Shown here: positions 1 through 5,542 of the stretch, one piece after another
How positions within the stretch are numbered: position 1 is the first letter of the stretch
Layout of the letters: each line of letters begins with the position of its first letter
DNA from: an uncultured Prevotella sp.
GTDB lineage: Bacteria; Bacteroidota; Bacteroidia; Bacteroidales; Bacteroidaceae
Direction of reading: 5' to 3'
DNA length: 5,542 nt
Assembly: GCA_905372445.1 (NCBI GenBank)
Contig: CAJPPF010000142.1
Location: 1 to 5,542, forward strand
Made by a program: the position numbers and the translations under genes
Notes under the pieces: generated by a model
The model's database searches: none
Told to the model about the DNA's origin: nothing
The model's input: the letters and a program-made list of their open reading frames with translations, nothing else

Positions 1-129
1 CTCGCCGTAGCCCGCTACGCCTTCGATGAAACGTCAGCACATCTGCTCAACAATCAAACGAAATCAGTCAAGGAATCTAATGACCGTTTTGGGATAATTG
101 AAAAATGTACGTTATACCCCAAATTCTAA
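1..129 (+). CDS. Possible 3' end of a convergent gene (partial, unrecognised)
   Basis: The first plus-strand frame is open from the window edge to a TAA at 127-129, giving 42 residues that end in TLYPKF. The other two plus-strand frames close within the first 30 bases. No family is recognised. An open run of this length is expected by chance fairly often, so it is weak evidence. The only contextual support is the hairpin at 158-183, which lies 28 bases past the stop and could end transcription from both sides. Bases 6-19 also form a small inverted repeat (CGTAG/CTACG), so the stretch could instead be non-coding or a mobile-element remnant. If real, the start lies outside the window. Confidence 0.2.
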   Translation, partial: LAVARYAFDETSAHLLNNQTKSVKESNDRFGIIEKCTLYPKF

Positions 130-150
130 TATATTCCGAACTGATTTGGA

Positions 151-183
151 TAAAAAAGGCTGTATTCACTTTGGAATACAGCC
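151..183 (-). terminator. Intrinsic (rho-independent) terminator of the small peptide gene
   Basis: A perfect 10-bp stem pairs GGCTGTATTC (158-167) with GAATACAGCC (174-183) around a 6-base loop. On the minus strand the stem is followed at once by TTTTTTA (157-151), the classic arrangement. It lies 63 bases after the stop of the minus-strand peptide gene and so should end that transcript, possibly together with read-through from the large upstream gene. On the plus strand the stem is followed only by CAGATTTTC, so any activity in that direction would be weaker. Confidence 0.87.
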
Positions 184-246
184 CAGATTTTCATTGTCTA
201 AAAAGTTTTAGCTGACAGCAGTAATATTCGTATCTATTGACGGCTA

Positions 247-426
247 TTAGTCCCAGATGCTCTTGCTGTCATTGGTTTCCTCGTCGCCAAAGAGGGTAAG
301 CCCCTTCGACAGTGCCGGACCTGTTGCGGGGTCTTCGCTGATAGGCACGTCGATGGAGCCTGCGAGGATGCAGTTTTCCAACTCAATGAGTTGCGATGTC
401 ATTTCTGGTTTGATGTACTTTTTCAT
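247..426 (-). CDS. Small Bacteroidales peptide, 'MKKYIKPEM...LAGS' type, function unknown
   Basis: A 59-residue product starts at ATG 426-424 and stops at TAA 249-247. It begins MKKYIKPEM, has ENCILAGS at residues 17-24, and then an acidic, Pro/Gly-containing tail ending in SIWD. A short basic 'MKKxYxKPxx' start followed by a hydrophobic stretch and an (L)xGS motif around residue 20-25 recurs, as I recall, in many short hypothetical proteins of Prevotella and Bacteroides; their function is not known to me. There is no transmembrane helix and no clear signal peptide. Start choice is supported by the A-rich leader AAACATTCAAACAAA directly before ATG, with no Shine-Dalgarno sequence, which is usual in Bacteroidetes. 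The strong terminator 63 bases downstream supports a real transcript. It sits 240 bp downstream of the large surface-protein gene on the same strand. It resembles a processed-peptide precursor, but no modification or export gene is in view, so that is speculation. Confidence 0.75.
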   Translation of the reverse strand: MKKYIKPEMTSQLIELENCILAGSIDVPISEDPATGPALSKGLTLFGDEETNDSKSIWD

Positions 427-462
427 TTTGTTTGAATGTTTAAAAATTGATTGAGAACCGTG

Positions 463-593
463 GCGTGATTTATCATGTTCCGTCTTGGCGTTGCGTCCGG
501 TTCATTGCGTGTCGTTGGCGTGATTACATGTGTTCCCTGTTGGGCTTAAGCGTGATAAATCACGCCCCTCGCCATTCGGAATGTAAATCACGC
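463..593. repeat. Cluster of four short GCGTGATTTA repeats, two in each orientation
   Basis: Plus-orientation copies are GCGTGATTTATCATGTTCCG from 463 and the degenerate GCGTGATTACATGTGTTCC from 518. Minus-orientation copies read GCGTGATTTATCACGC from 565 back to 550 and GCGTGATTTACATTCCG from 593 back to 577. The 550-565 copy is itself a 16-base palindrome, GCGTGAT-AA-ATCACGC. The copy at 463 is an inverted match to that at 550-565, so the spacer could fold into a large secondary structure. The arrangement resembles a REP or MITE-like non-coding element. The copy at 463 lies only about 37 bases upstream of the peptide gene start and might affect its expression. Confidence 0.6.
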
Positions 594-601
594 TTGACGG
601 A

Positions 602-660
602 TTTTTTATCATCGGGTAGGGCGCATCACATATTGTGCATTGCGCCCCCCACGATGAAAA
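602..660. terminator. Large imperfect hairpin just after the surface-protein gene
   Basis: GGGCGCA (619-625) pairs with TGCGCCC (641-647), with CAC/GTG pairing possible inside the loop. GGG (614-616) pairs with CCC (648-650), and TCATC (609-613) pairs with GATGA (653-657), with TA and AC left as two-base bulges. It starts 6 bases past the stop of the large minus-strand gene, which suits a terminator or a 3'-end-protecting structure. The minus-strand transcript would have an A-run (TAAAAAA) after the stem rather than a U-run, so it is not a classic intrinsic terminator in that direction. Nor does the plus strand have a T-run after the stem. Read-through into the peptide gene is therefore possible. 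Confidence 0.45.
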
Positions 661-666
661 GAGAGT

Positions 667-3600
667 TTACTTCACGACTACCTTCCGTCCGCCGACGATG
701 TAAACGCCTGCTGGCAGTTGGCGGCGTGCGTTGTCGTCGAGGCGGTCAGCCATGCGACGACCTTGTAGGTCATACACTGCGCCGTCCGTGTCAAGCGTGC
801 CGTCCGTCACACCGTCGATGTTCGTTGTCTCGCCGTCGAAGATAATGGAAATCTCCTTGGCGCCACTGCTGTTACGGGTGATAAACGCACGGTAGGGAGG
901 AATCGTTACAGCAGGGTTGCCCGCCGTTACCTTGTGGAACTTGCCGTCGTCCTGCAGGATGTAGGCGTTAGCGGCAGCAGCGGCATCGTTGTCCATGTTG
1001 TTTTTCGCACTCATTAGCTTGTACTCACCGGCTTCTTTAAAAATGTCGATGTCCCAGTCTCTCACCTCTATGTTCGTGCCGCCGAGCTGTGGTGTGCCGT
1101 CAGTCACGAGCAGGTAAGGAGTGTTTGCCTCAAGCTGGTTCTTCACTTCCGTGAAACGTACAGTGTTACTGTTGCCTTGCTTCTCCGAGAGAGTGTATGC
1201 CTTGAAACTTCCGTTATGAGGCAATTCGTATGGCAGACATACTGTGGCAGTACCTATGCTGTTGAAAGGACGATCGTAGGTTACGTTTGCGGCGAGGAAG
1301 TTGATGCCTATAGGCAGCAGTGTGCCGTCGGTGAGCACGAAGTTTTCGCATGCCCAGCGATAGTTCGCCGTATCGTAATATACATAGTTGGGCTTCATCT
1401 TGTCGGTCTCGCGGTAGAGGCTCGGCATGTCGCCCAGCACCTGTGCCCAGTGGCAAGCGTCTTTGCGGGTTTTTTGCAGGAGTTCGCTTACATAGCCGTT
1501 CTTGAGTTGCTTCTCTGTTACCTGCTCGCCCTGTGCTATGCTGCAGGCTTTGAGATAGTGGCTGTTCGTGAGGACTGCGTTCGGACCGAAGGTGTAGCCG
1601 CCGTAGCCGAAGGTGGCGTTGTTCTCGCCGATGTAGAGGCAGTTCTCAAAGTAGCACGTCATAGTGCCTCCACGATACGCTATAAAGCCGCCCATGCCTT
1701 TCCTGCCTGCCTCCTTCGTCGCGTGTAACTTTCCTTTGACGACACAGTCGGTGAATCTTACGCTTTGGGCATCGTGAATCACGAAGTTCACTATGCCTCC
1801 CATTTGGCTTTCGCCGTCATAACCGCAGGTGATGTCCACATCGCTGACGCAGTTGGAGACGTTGAGCGCCCCTATCGCGTAGAGCACCATTCCCGCCAGC
1901 CCGTGTCCGTCCGAGGTGATCCGACCTTTGACGGTAAGGTTCTTGATGGTGGTTTCGCCCAGACACTTGAACGGGGCTATATCGCCTTGCGTGCCGGCGT
2001 TCCAGTCGATCTTCAGCGTGTGTCCCTGTCCGTCGAACGTGCCGGCGTAGTAGATAAGCATTTCCTCGCCTACCATGATGATGTCCTTGCCCAGGTCTAC
2101 GTCGGCGGTCATCTTTACGTCGAAATGTTTCTTGCCTCTGTTCACGGCGTCGCAGAAGATCTTCCAGTCGTCCTTCGACGCGATCTCCAACTCATCGTCG
2201 ATAGCCTTCTTGACAACGGTAACGGCTACGGTGCAGTCGGCGTCGACGGTGGTGTTAGCCGAGAAGTCGTCGGCAAAGGTGAGGGCATAATAATAATACG
2301 AGTTGTATGCCGTGCCTAAAAGGTCCTTCGCTGTGGGCAGCGCGCCGAAAATATGCCCGCCGCGGTTGGCGTAGCGCGCGGCAGCCGCGTTGCCGTTGTA
2401 GGTGAAGTCCACCTTATACACATGCTTCGCCGCGTCGTTGGTGAGCTGCGGCTCGTCGTCGGTGCCGAGGTTCTGTCCCCACACGTCTTCGCTTCTGCCA
2501 TTCTGCAGCAGTCGTGCCACCTCGCCGCTCTTGAGCTGCTCCTTGGTTATCTGTGTGTCCTGTGCCTTGCCGCAGACGTTGAGGTAGTAACAGTTGTTGA
2601 TGGTGGCGTTATTGGCAAAGGTGTTGCTGTTGCTGGTGGCGTTGTTCGTGCCGATGTAGAGGCAGTTGGTCAGGGTGCAGGTGCCATGCTGGCCATATAC
2701 AAATCCGCCTATGCCTTTCCTGCCTTCGTCCGTCGTGGCAGTGATATCTCCTTTGACGATACAGTCGGTGATGGTAACGATACCCTCCTTGGTCATATAA
2801 GAAATCATTCCGGCTGCTCCACAGGCATCGTTATAGCTGCACTTGAGAGCCACGTCGCTGACGCAGTTCGAGATTGTGACACTACCATGCACTTCATCAA
2901 TCAATCCGGACATCCAGTTGCCTTTCGATGTAATCTTGCCTTTGGTGCGCAGGTTGCGGATGATGCAGTCTTTCACATTCTTGAAAGGGGCTATGTCCTT
3001 ACTTTCGCCGGCATCCCAGTTGAGCGTCAGCGTATGTCTCTGTCCGTCGAACGTGCCGGCGTACCTGTTGGGATAAGCGCCCACCATCGCGATGTCTCCT
3101 CCGAGGTCGACGTCCTTGATCATCTTGGCGTTGAGCTTGGTCTTTCCGCTGTTGACGAGTCTGCAGAATTCCTTCCAGTCGTCCTTCGTGGCAATCTCGA
3201 AGTTGTTGCTTACGAGTATTGTTACAGCCACGGTGCGGTCTCTATCGACGGCGGTGCCGGTATTGAATCCACCCTCAAAGGTGATCGAGTAATTTTTTGC
3301 CGGGTCGTATAGCGTGCCTAAGAGGTCCGGTTCGGTGGGTAAAACGCCGTAGATGGCTTTGCCGTGGGTGGCGTAGCGCGTGGCGACCACGTTGCCGTTG
3401 TAGCTGAACTTCACTTCATGCACCCGCTTCGCCGCGTCGTCGGTGAGCTGCGGAGTATCGTCGGTGCGGAGCATCTGTCCCCAGAACTGCGTGCTTCTGC
3501 CGTTCTGCAATTTATAAGCCACTTCTCCGCTCATGAGCTGGTCGGCGGTTACATGCGTGCCCTGCGCTGTGCCGCAGGTGTTGAGGTAGTAGCAGTTGGT

Positions 3601-5271
3601 GACGGTGGCGTTGTCGGCGAAGGTGTTGCCGCCGATGGCATTGTTATCGCCGATGTAGAGGCAGTTGATCAGGGTGCAGGTGCCGTTCTGGATAGATACA
3701 AATCCGCCCATGCCTTTCTTACCTTTCTCCATGGTGGCGTTGATCGAGCCTTTGACGAGGCAGTCGGTGATGGTGACGCGGGCGTTGCGGCTTATAAATG
3801 AAATCAAGCCTCCTGCATCACATCTGTTGTCGGCATAGGTGCTCGTGATGTGCACATTGCTGACGCAGTCCGAGATATTGCTTTCGCCATACGCCTCGTC
3901 AATCAATCCTGCCAGATAGTAACCGCTCGACTTGATTGTCCCTTCGGTGTGCAGGTTCTTGATGGTAGCGCCATTCACTCTCCCGAAGGGGGCGATGTCG
4001 TTAGCGTTGGTATTCCAGTTGACCGTAAGCGTATGATTCTGTCCGTCGAACGTGCCGGAATAGTTATGATCGCTATTGCCTGCCATCGCGATGTCCCCTC
4101 CGAGGTCGACGTCCGCTGTCATCTTGGCGTCGAGCTTAGTATGTCCGCCGCTGACGAGGTCGCAGAACGTCTTCCAGTCGTCTTTCGAGCCGATTTCGAT
4201 TCTCTCTCCGATGGTTACAGCCACGGTGCGGTCGGCATTGACGGTGGTAGAGCCGTTGAAGCCGCCCTCAAAGTCGAGCGCGTAAATAATCTTAGGAACG
4301 TAGGCAGAGCCGAGAATATCCCGCACGGTGGGCATGCTGCCGATCTTGTTGTTGACATAGCGCGTTACTTTCACCTCGTTGTTATAGGTGAAGTCTACCT
4401 TATATACATGCTTCGACGCTTCGGCGGTGGGCTGCGGCTCGTTGTCGGTGCCGATCAGCTGACTCCACACATGTTCGCTTCTGCCCTTCTGCAACTTATG
4501 CGCCACCTCGCCGCTCTTTAGCTGCTCCTTGGTTATCTGCGTGTCTTGCGCCTTGCCGCAGGCGTTGAGGTAGTAGCAGTTGTTGAGGGTGATTTCGTCA
4601 GGACCAAAGGTGGCGCTTCCGTTGGTGGCGTTGTTGCTGCCGATGTAGAGAGAGTTCTCTATGGTGCATTTGCCACCATACACAAGAGCACTTACAAAGC
4701 CGCGAATTCGGTTCTTAACTTCTTCCGAGTCGGCGGTGAAGTTTCCTTTGACGACACAGTCTTTAATGACAAGCGTGCCCTCAACTACATTTTTGGCTAT
4801 GCCGGTTATGGTTCCCCAGCCATAGTTATGCTTGATATTCAAATCGAAGACGCAGTTGGAGATGACGGTATAGTTTCGGACTTCGCCAGCCAATCCTTCC
4901 ACATAGCTATCTCCGAATGATATATTTCCTTTGACGCGCAGGTTCTTGATGGTGGCGCCATCCAAAATGCCGAATAGGGATAGGCTGGCGTCACTACCAT
5001 TCCAGTTGACATAGATCGAATGTCCCTTTCCGTCGAAGGTACCTCTGTAGAAAAATCCGTTCTCGCCTGCTCTAATGACGTCTCCTCCGAGGTCGATGTC
5101 GGCGGTGAGCTTGACGTCGGCTCTGGTTAGCCGCCCGCTGTTCAGGCGTTCGCAGAACTGCTGCCAGTCGTACTTTGATCCGATGGTGATGTCCTCACTC
5201 CACGCCGGCGCCGCCAGCATCAGAGCGAAGAGAAAGAGGCAGAGCCTCTGAATAATAATAGAATGTTTCAT
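667..5271 (-). CDS. Secreted GLUG-like β-helix repeat surface protein with C-terminal sorting signal
   Basis: The product has 1534 residues. Residues 1-25 are a signal peptide: basic MKH start, hydrophobic core, likely cleavage after APAWS. Four tandem units follow at about 27-354, 357-685, 690-1019 and 1027-1290. Each opens with a (D/Y)DWxxFC-like block, then TADVDLGGD and GTFDGQGHTL-type motifs, then cysteine-marked rungs (SNCV, DCxVKG, NCLYIG, NCYYL) and an 'ITKEQLKSGEVA...WGQ...GTDDxPQL' segment. These motifs are typical of GLUG-like and right-handed β-helix surface proteins of gut and oral Bacteroidetes. The first three units end in a ~67-residue β-rich tail (VYKVDFTYN...RTVAVTI). Residues ~1335-1480 form a β-rich domain (TVCLPYELP, ANTPYLL, IIFDGETT) common just before sorting signals in Prevotella proteins. 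Residues ~1484-1534 (VYDLQGRRM...LPAGVYIVGGRKVVVK) resemble a T9SS-type sorting domain. The ATG is the natural start because the signal peptide begins there; the leader is AT-rich without a Shine-Dalgarno sequence. Likely role is adhesion or another surface binding function; no catalytic site is visible and the ligand is unknown. Confidence 0.9.
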   Translation of the reverse strand: MKHSIIIQRLCLFLFALMLAAPAWSEDITIGSKYDWQQFCERLNSGRLTRADVKLTADIDLGGDVIRAGENGFFYRGTFDGKGHSIYVNWNGSDASLSLFGILDGATIKNLRVKGNISFGDSYVEGLAGEVRNYTVISNCVFDLNIKHNYGWGTITGIAKNVVEGTLVIKDCVVKGNFTADSEEVKNRIRGFVSALVYGGKCTIENSLYIGSNNATNGSATFGPDEITLNNCYYLNACGKAQDTQITKEQLKSGEVAHKLQKGRSEHVWSQLIGTDNEPQPTAEASKHVYKVDFTYNNEVKVTRYVNNKIGSMPTVRDILGSAYVPKIIYALDFEGGFNGSTTVNADRTVAVTIGERIEIGSKDDWKTFCDLVSGGHTKLDAKMTADVDLGGDIAMAGNSDHNYSGTFDGQNHTLTVNWNTNANDIAPFGRVNGATIKNLHTEGTIKSSGYYLAGLIDEAYGESNISDCVSNVHITSTYADNRCDAGGLISFISRNARVTITDCLVKGSINATMEKGKKGMGGFVSIQNGTCTLINCLYIGDNNAIGGNTFADNATVTNCYYLNTCGTAQGTHVTADQLMSGEVAYKLQNGRSTQFWGQMLRTDDTPQLTDDAAKRVHEVKFSYNGNVVATRYATHGKAIYGVLPTEPDLLGTLYDPAKNYSITFEGGFNTGTAVDRDRTVAVTILVSNNFEIATKDDWKEFCRLVNSGKTKLNAKMIKDVDLGGDIAMVGAYPNRYAGTFDGQRHTLTLNWDAGESKDIAPFKNVKDCIIRNLRTKGKITSKGNWMSGLIDEVHGSVTISNCVSDVALKCSYNDACGAAGMISYMTKEGIVTITDCIVKGDITATTDEGRKGIGGFVYGQHGTCTLTNCLYIGTNNATSNSNTFANNATINNCYYLNVCGKAQDTQITKEQLKSGEVARLLQNGRSEDVWGQNLGTDDEPQLTNDAAKHVYKVDFTYNGNAAAARYANRGGHIFGALPTAKDLLGTAYNSYYYYALTFADDFSANTTVDADCTVAVTVVKKAIDDELEIASKDDWKIFCDAVNRGKKHFDVKMTADVDLGKDIIMVGEEMLIYYAGTFDGQGHTLKIDWNAGTQGDIAPFKCLGETTIKNLTVKGRITSDGHGLAGMVLYAIGALNVSNCVSDVDITCGYDGESQMGGIVNFVIHDAQSVRFTDCVVKGKLHATKEAGRKGMGGFIAYRGGTMTCYFENCLYIGENNATFGYGGYTFGPNAVLTNSHYLKACSIAQGEQVTEKQLKNGYVSELLQKTRKDACHWAQVLGDMPSLYRETDKMKPNYVYYDTANYRWACENFVLTDGTLLPIGINFLAANVTYDRPFNSIGTATVCLPYELPHNGSFKAYTLSEKQGNSNTVRFTEVKNQLEANTPYLLVTDGTPQLGGTNIEVRDWDIDIFKEAGEYKLMSAKNNMDNDAAAAANAYILQDDGKFHKVTAGNPAVTIPPYRAFITRNSSGAKEISIIFDGETTNIDGVTDGTLDTDGAVYDLQGRRMADRLDDNARRQLPAGVYIVGGRKVVVK
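670..822 (-). other. C-terminal sorting-signal-like domain (residues 1484-1534)
   Basis: The segment NIDGVTD, then VYDLQGRRM, then LPAGVYIVGGRK and VVVK at the very end, matches the general pattern of Bacteroidetes C-terminal domains used by the type IX secretion (Por) system: '(Y)DLxGR...LxxGxYIVxGxKxxxK'. It would deliver the protein across the outer membrane for surface attachment or release. The pattern match is from memory. No T9SS gene is in the window. Confidence 0.65.
1402..2193 (-). repeat. Tandem unit 4 of the surface protein, lacking the tail module (residues 1027-1290)
   Basis: The unit begins ELEIASKDDW, with TADVDLGKD at 1055-1063 and GTFDGQGHTL at 1077-1086. The connecting segment is diverged (QVTEKQLKNGYVSELLQ) and ends in WAQVLGDMPSLY. 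The β-rich tail present in units 1-3 is missing, and the protein passes straight into the C-terminal CLPYEL domain. One conserved cysteine is replaced by Ser1237. Confidence 0.8.
2215..3204 (-). repeat. Tandem unit 3 of the surface protein (residues 690-1019)
   Basis: The unit begins NFEIATKDDW, with DVDLGGDIAMVG from 720 and GTFDGQRHTL at 739-748. The tail module is 950-1019. Its front half is closest to unit 2 (AKM..DVDLGGDIAM), while its connecting segment at 900-919 is identical to unit 1. All seven repeat-conserved cysteines are present (703, 803, 837, 865, 870, 894, 900). Confidence 0.85.
3217..4203 (-). repeat. Tandem unit 2 of the surface protein (residues 357-685)
   Basis: The unit begins RIEIGSKDDW, with TADVDLGGD at 385-393 and GTFDGQNHTL at 406-415. 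The tail module is 616-685. The full set of seven repeat-conserved cysteines is present (370, 469, 504, 532, 537, 560, 566). Its connecting segment (CGTAQGTHVTADQLMSGEVA) differs from the version shared by units 1 and 3. Confidence 0.85.
4210..5193 (-). repeat. Tandem unit 1 of the surface protein (residues 27-354)
   Basis: The unit begins DITIGSKYDW, with TADIDLGGD at 56-64 and GTFDGKGHSI at 77-86. It ends with the tail module 288-354 (HVYKVDFTYN to RTVAVTI). It is the least typical unit at its N-terminal end. It has Ser207 where units 2-4 have a cysteine in NCLYIG. Its 'CGK...GEVA' segment (238-257) is identical in protein to that of unit 3. Confidence 0.85.
5197..5271 (-). other. Signal peptide of the surface protein
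   Basis: Residues 1-25 have a basic N-region (MKH), a long hydrophobic core (LCLFLFALMLAAP) and an AWS|ED junction with small residues at -3 and -1. This is a Sec signal for signal peptidase I. There is no lipobox cysteine after the core, so it is not a lipoprotein. Confidence 0.85.
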
Positions 5272-5293
5272 GTTAATTTAAGATTTAAGTAAT

Positions 5294-5346
5294 TAAACAT
5301 TGAGTTTGAAATTAAAAAAATAAACATTGATTTTTGAATAAACATT
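5294..5346. repeat. Three direct copies of TAAACATT in the leader of the surface-protein gene
   Basis: The octamer TAAACATT occurs on the plus strand at 5294-5301, 5321-5328 and 5339-5346. The first two copies extend to TAAACATTGA followed by (G/T)TTTGAA-like sequence. They lie between the candidate promoter and the start codon. They could be a regulator-binding array or a feature of the untranslated leader, or simply low-complexity AT-rich DNA. One more copy, in the other orientation, is in the peptide-gene leader (435-442). Confidence 0.4.
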
Positions 5347-5378
5347 AATATGTAAGAATCGTTTCTGCTTGGCGCAAG
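5347..5378 (-). promoter_or_regulatory. Candidate Bacteroidetes-type promoter of the surface-protein gene
   Basis: On the minus strand TACATATT (5354-5347) partly matches the Bacteroidetes -7 box TAnnTTTG. CTTG (5378-5375) lies 20 bases upstream and partly matches the -33 TTTG box. Spacing is right but both boxes are imperfect. A start here would give an untranslated leader of roughly 70 bases, AT-rich and without a Shine-Dalgarno sequence. Other weak matches are possible in this AT-rich stretch. Confidence 0.25.
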
Positions 5379-5409
5379 GCTGTCGTCGTTTGCCGGGATG
5401 CTGTTTTCA

Positions 5410-5426
5410 CCTTATTATATATAAGG
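5410..5426. promoter_or_regulatory. Perfect short inverted repeat upstream of the surface-protein gene
   Basis: CCTTAT (5410-5415) and ATAAGG (5421-5426) are perfect inverted 6-base arms around TATAT. It lies about 32 bases upstream of the candidate -33 box. An operator role is possible, but no regulator gene is in the window. Confidence 0.25.
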
Positions 5427-5460
5427 GTTGCGTGTTATCGGGTGCGCGATAGCCGTAGGG

Positions 5461-5482
5461 GCGTGATTTATCACGTTCCGCC
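5461..5482 (+). repeat. Fifth copy of the GCGTGATTTATCACG repeat, upstream of the surface-protein gene
   Basis: GCGTGATTTATCACGTTCCGCC matches the copy beginning at 463 apart from the base change C/T within TCA(C/T)G and one difference near the end. CGTGAT-TT-ATCACG is palindromic. The family therefore brackets the large gene. The remaining bases up to 5542 hold several GTCATT motifs and no supportable gene. Confidence 0.6.
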
Positions 5483-5542
5483 TCCGCCTGATGTCATTTT
5501 AATAGGAATCATTGTCATTCGTCATTGTTTTATGAATGCGGA

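Noticed and set aside
257..454. 65-codon open frame on the plus strand
   Set aside because: It is antisense to the peptide gene, which has the better leader, a recognisable N-terminus and a correctly oriented terminator.
463..593. CRISPR array
   Set aside because: The repeat copies are in two orientations, degenerate and irregularly spaced, without uniform spacers or cas genes.
447..845. 132-codon open frame on the plus strand
   Set aside because: It runs through the GCGTGATTTA repeats and the hairpin and then antisense into the sorting-signal codons. The product is Arg/Cys-rich and resembles no protein family.
1177..2319. Two plus-strand open frames of about 184 codons
   Set aside because: Both are antisense shadows of unit 4 and the CLPYEL domain, without start signals or recognisable domains.
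2353..3312. 319-codon open frame on the plus strand
   Set aside because: It lies fully antisense to units 2 and 3 of the surface protein. Similar antisense frames recur at matching places in the other units, which is expected from codon bias in a tandem repeat. It has no leader or recognisable domain.
3850..4521. 223-codon open frame on the plus strand
   Set aside because: It is antisense to units 1 and 2, and its sequence mirrors the other antisense frames because it reads the same repeats.
5532..5542. ATG near the right edge as a divergent gene start
   Set aside because: Only three codons are visible, with no clear promoter or ribosome-binding context.

Overview
The window looks like a piece of a Bacteroidales chromosome, most likely from Prevotella or a close relative. 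The evidence is an exported β-helix repeat protein with a Bacteroidetes-style C-terminal sorting signal, A-rich leaders without a Shine-Dalgarno sequence ahead of both starts, and a short 'MKKYIKPEM...LAGS' peptide gene of a type I associate with Prevotella and Bacteroides. The genus is inferred, not proven.

One gene fills 83% of the window. It lies on the minus strand at 667-5271 and encodes a 1534-residue secreted or surface protein. In order, the protein has a signal peptide, four tandem ~330-residue units, a β-rich 'CLPYEL' domain, and a C-terminal segment like the type IX secretion (T9SS) sorting signal. Each unit pairs a GLUG-like right-handed β-helix with a β-strand-rich tail, but the fourth unit lacks the tail. 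The protein is probably an adhesin or other surface-attached protein; no catalytic motif is visible.

Downstream on the same strand is a 240-bp spacer (427-666). It holds a large imperfect hairpin just after the big gene and a cluster of four related short repeats built on GCGTGATTTA, two in each orientation. Next comes a 59-codon peptide gene (247-426, minus strand), followed by a textbook intrinsic terminator (151-183). The peptide gene could be read through from the large gene or have its own promoter. Positions 184-246 between its stop and the terminator hold nothing I recognise.

Positions 1-129 are an open plus-strand frame that enters from outside the window. It may be the tail of a convergent gene, but I do not recognise the product and support is weak.

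Upstream of the large gene (5272-5542) is an AT-rich leader with three copies of TAAACATT, a weak candidate promoter, a short perfect inverted repeat (CCTTAT/ATAAGG), and a fifth GCGTGATTTATCACG repeat. That repeat family therefore flanks the large gene on both sides. I see no supportable gene in the last 60 bases.
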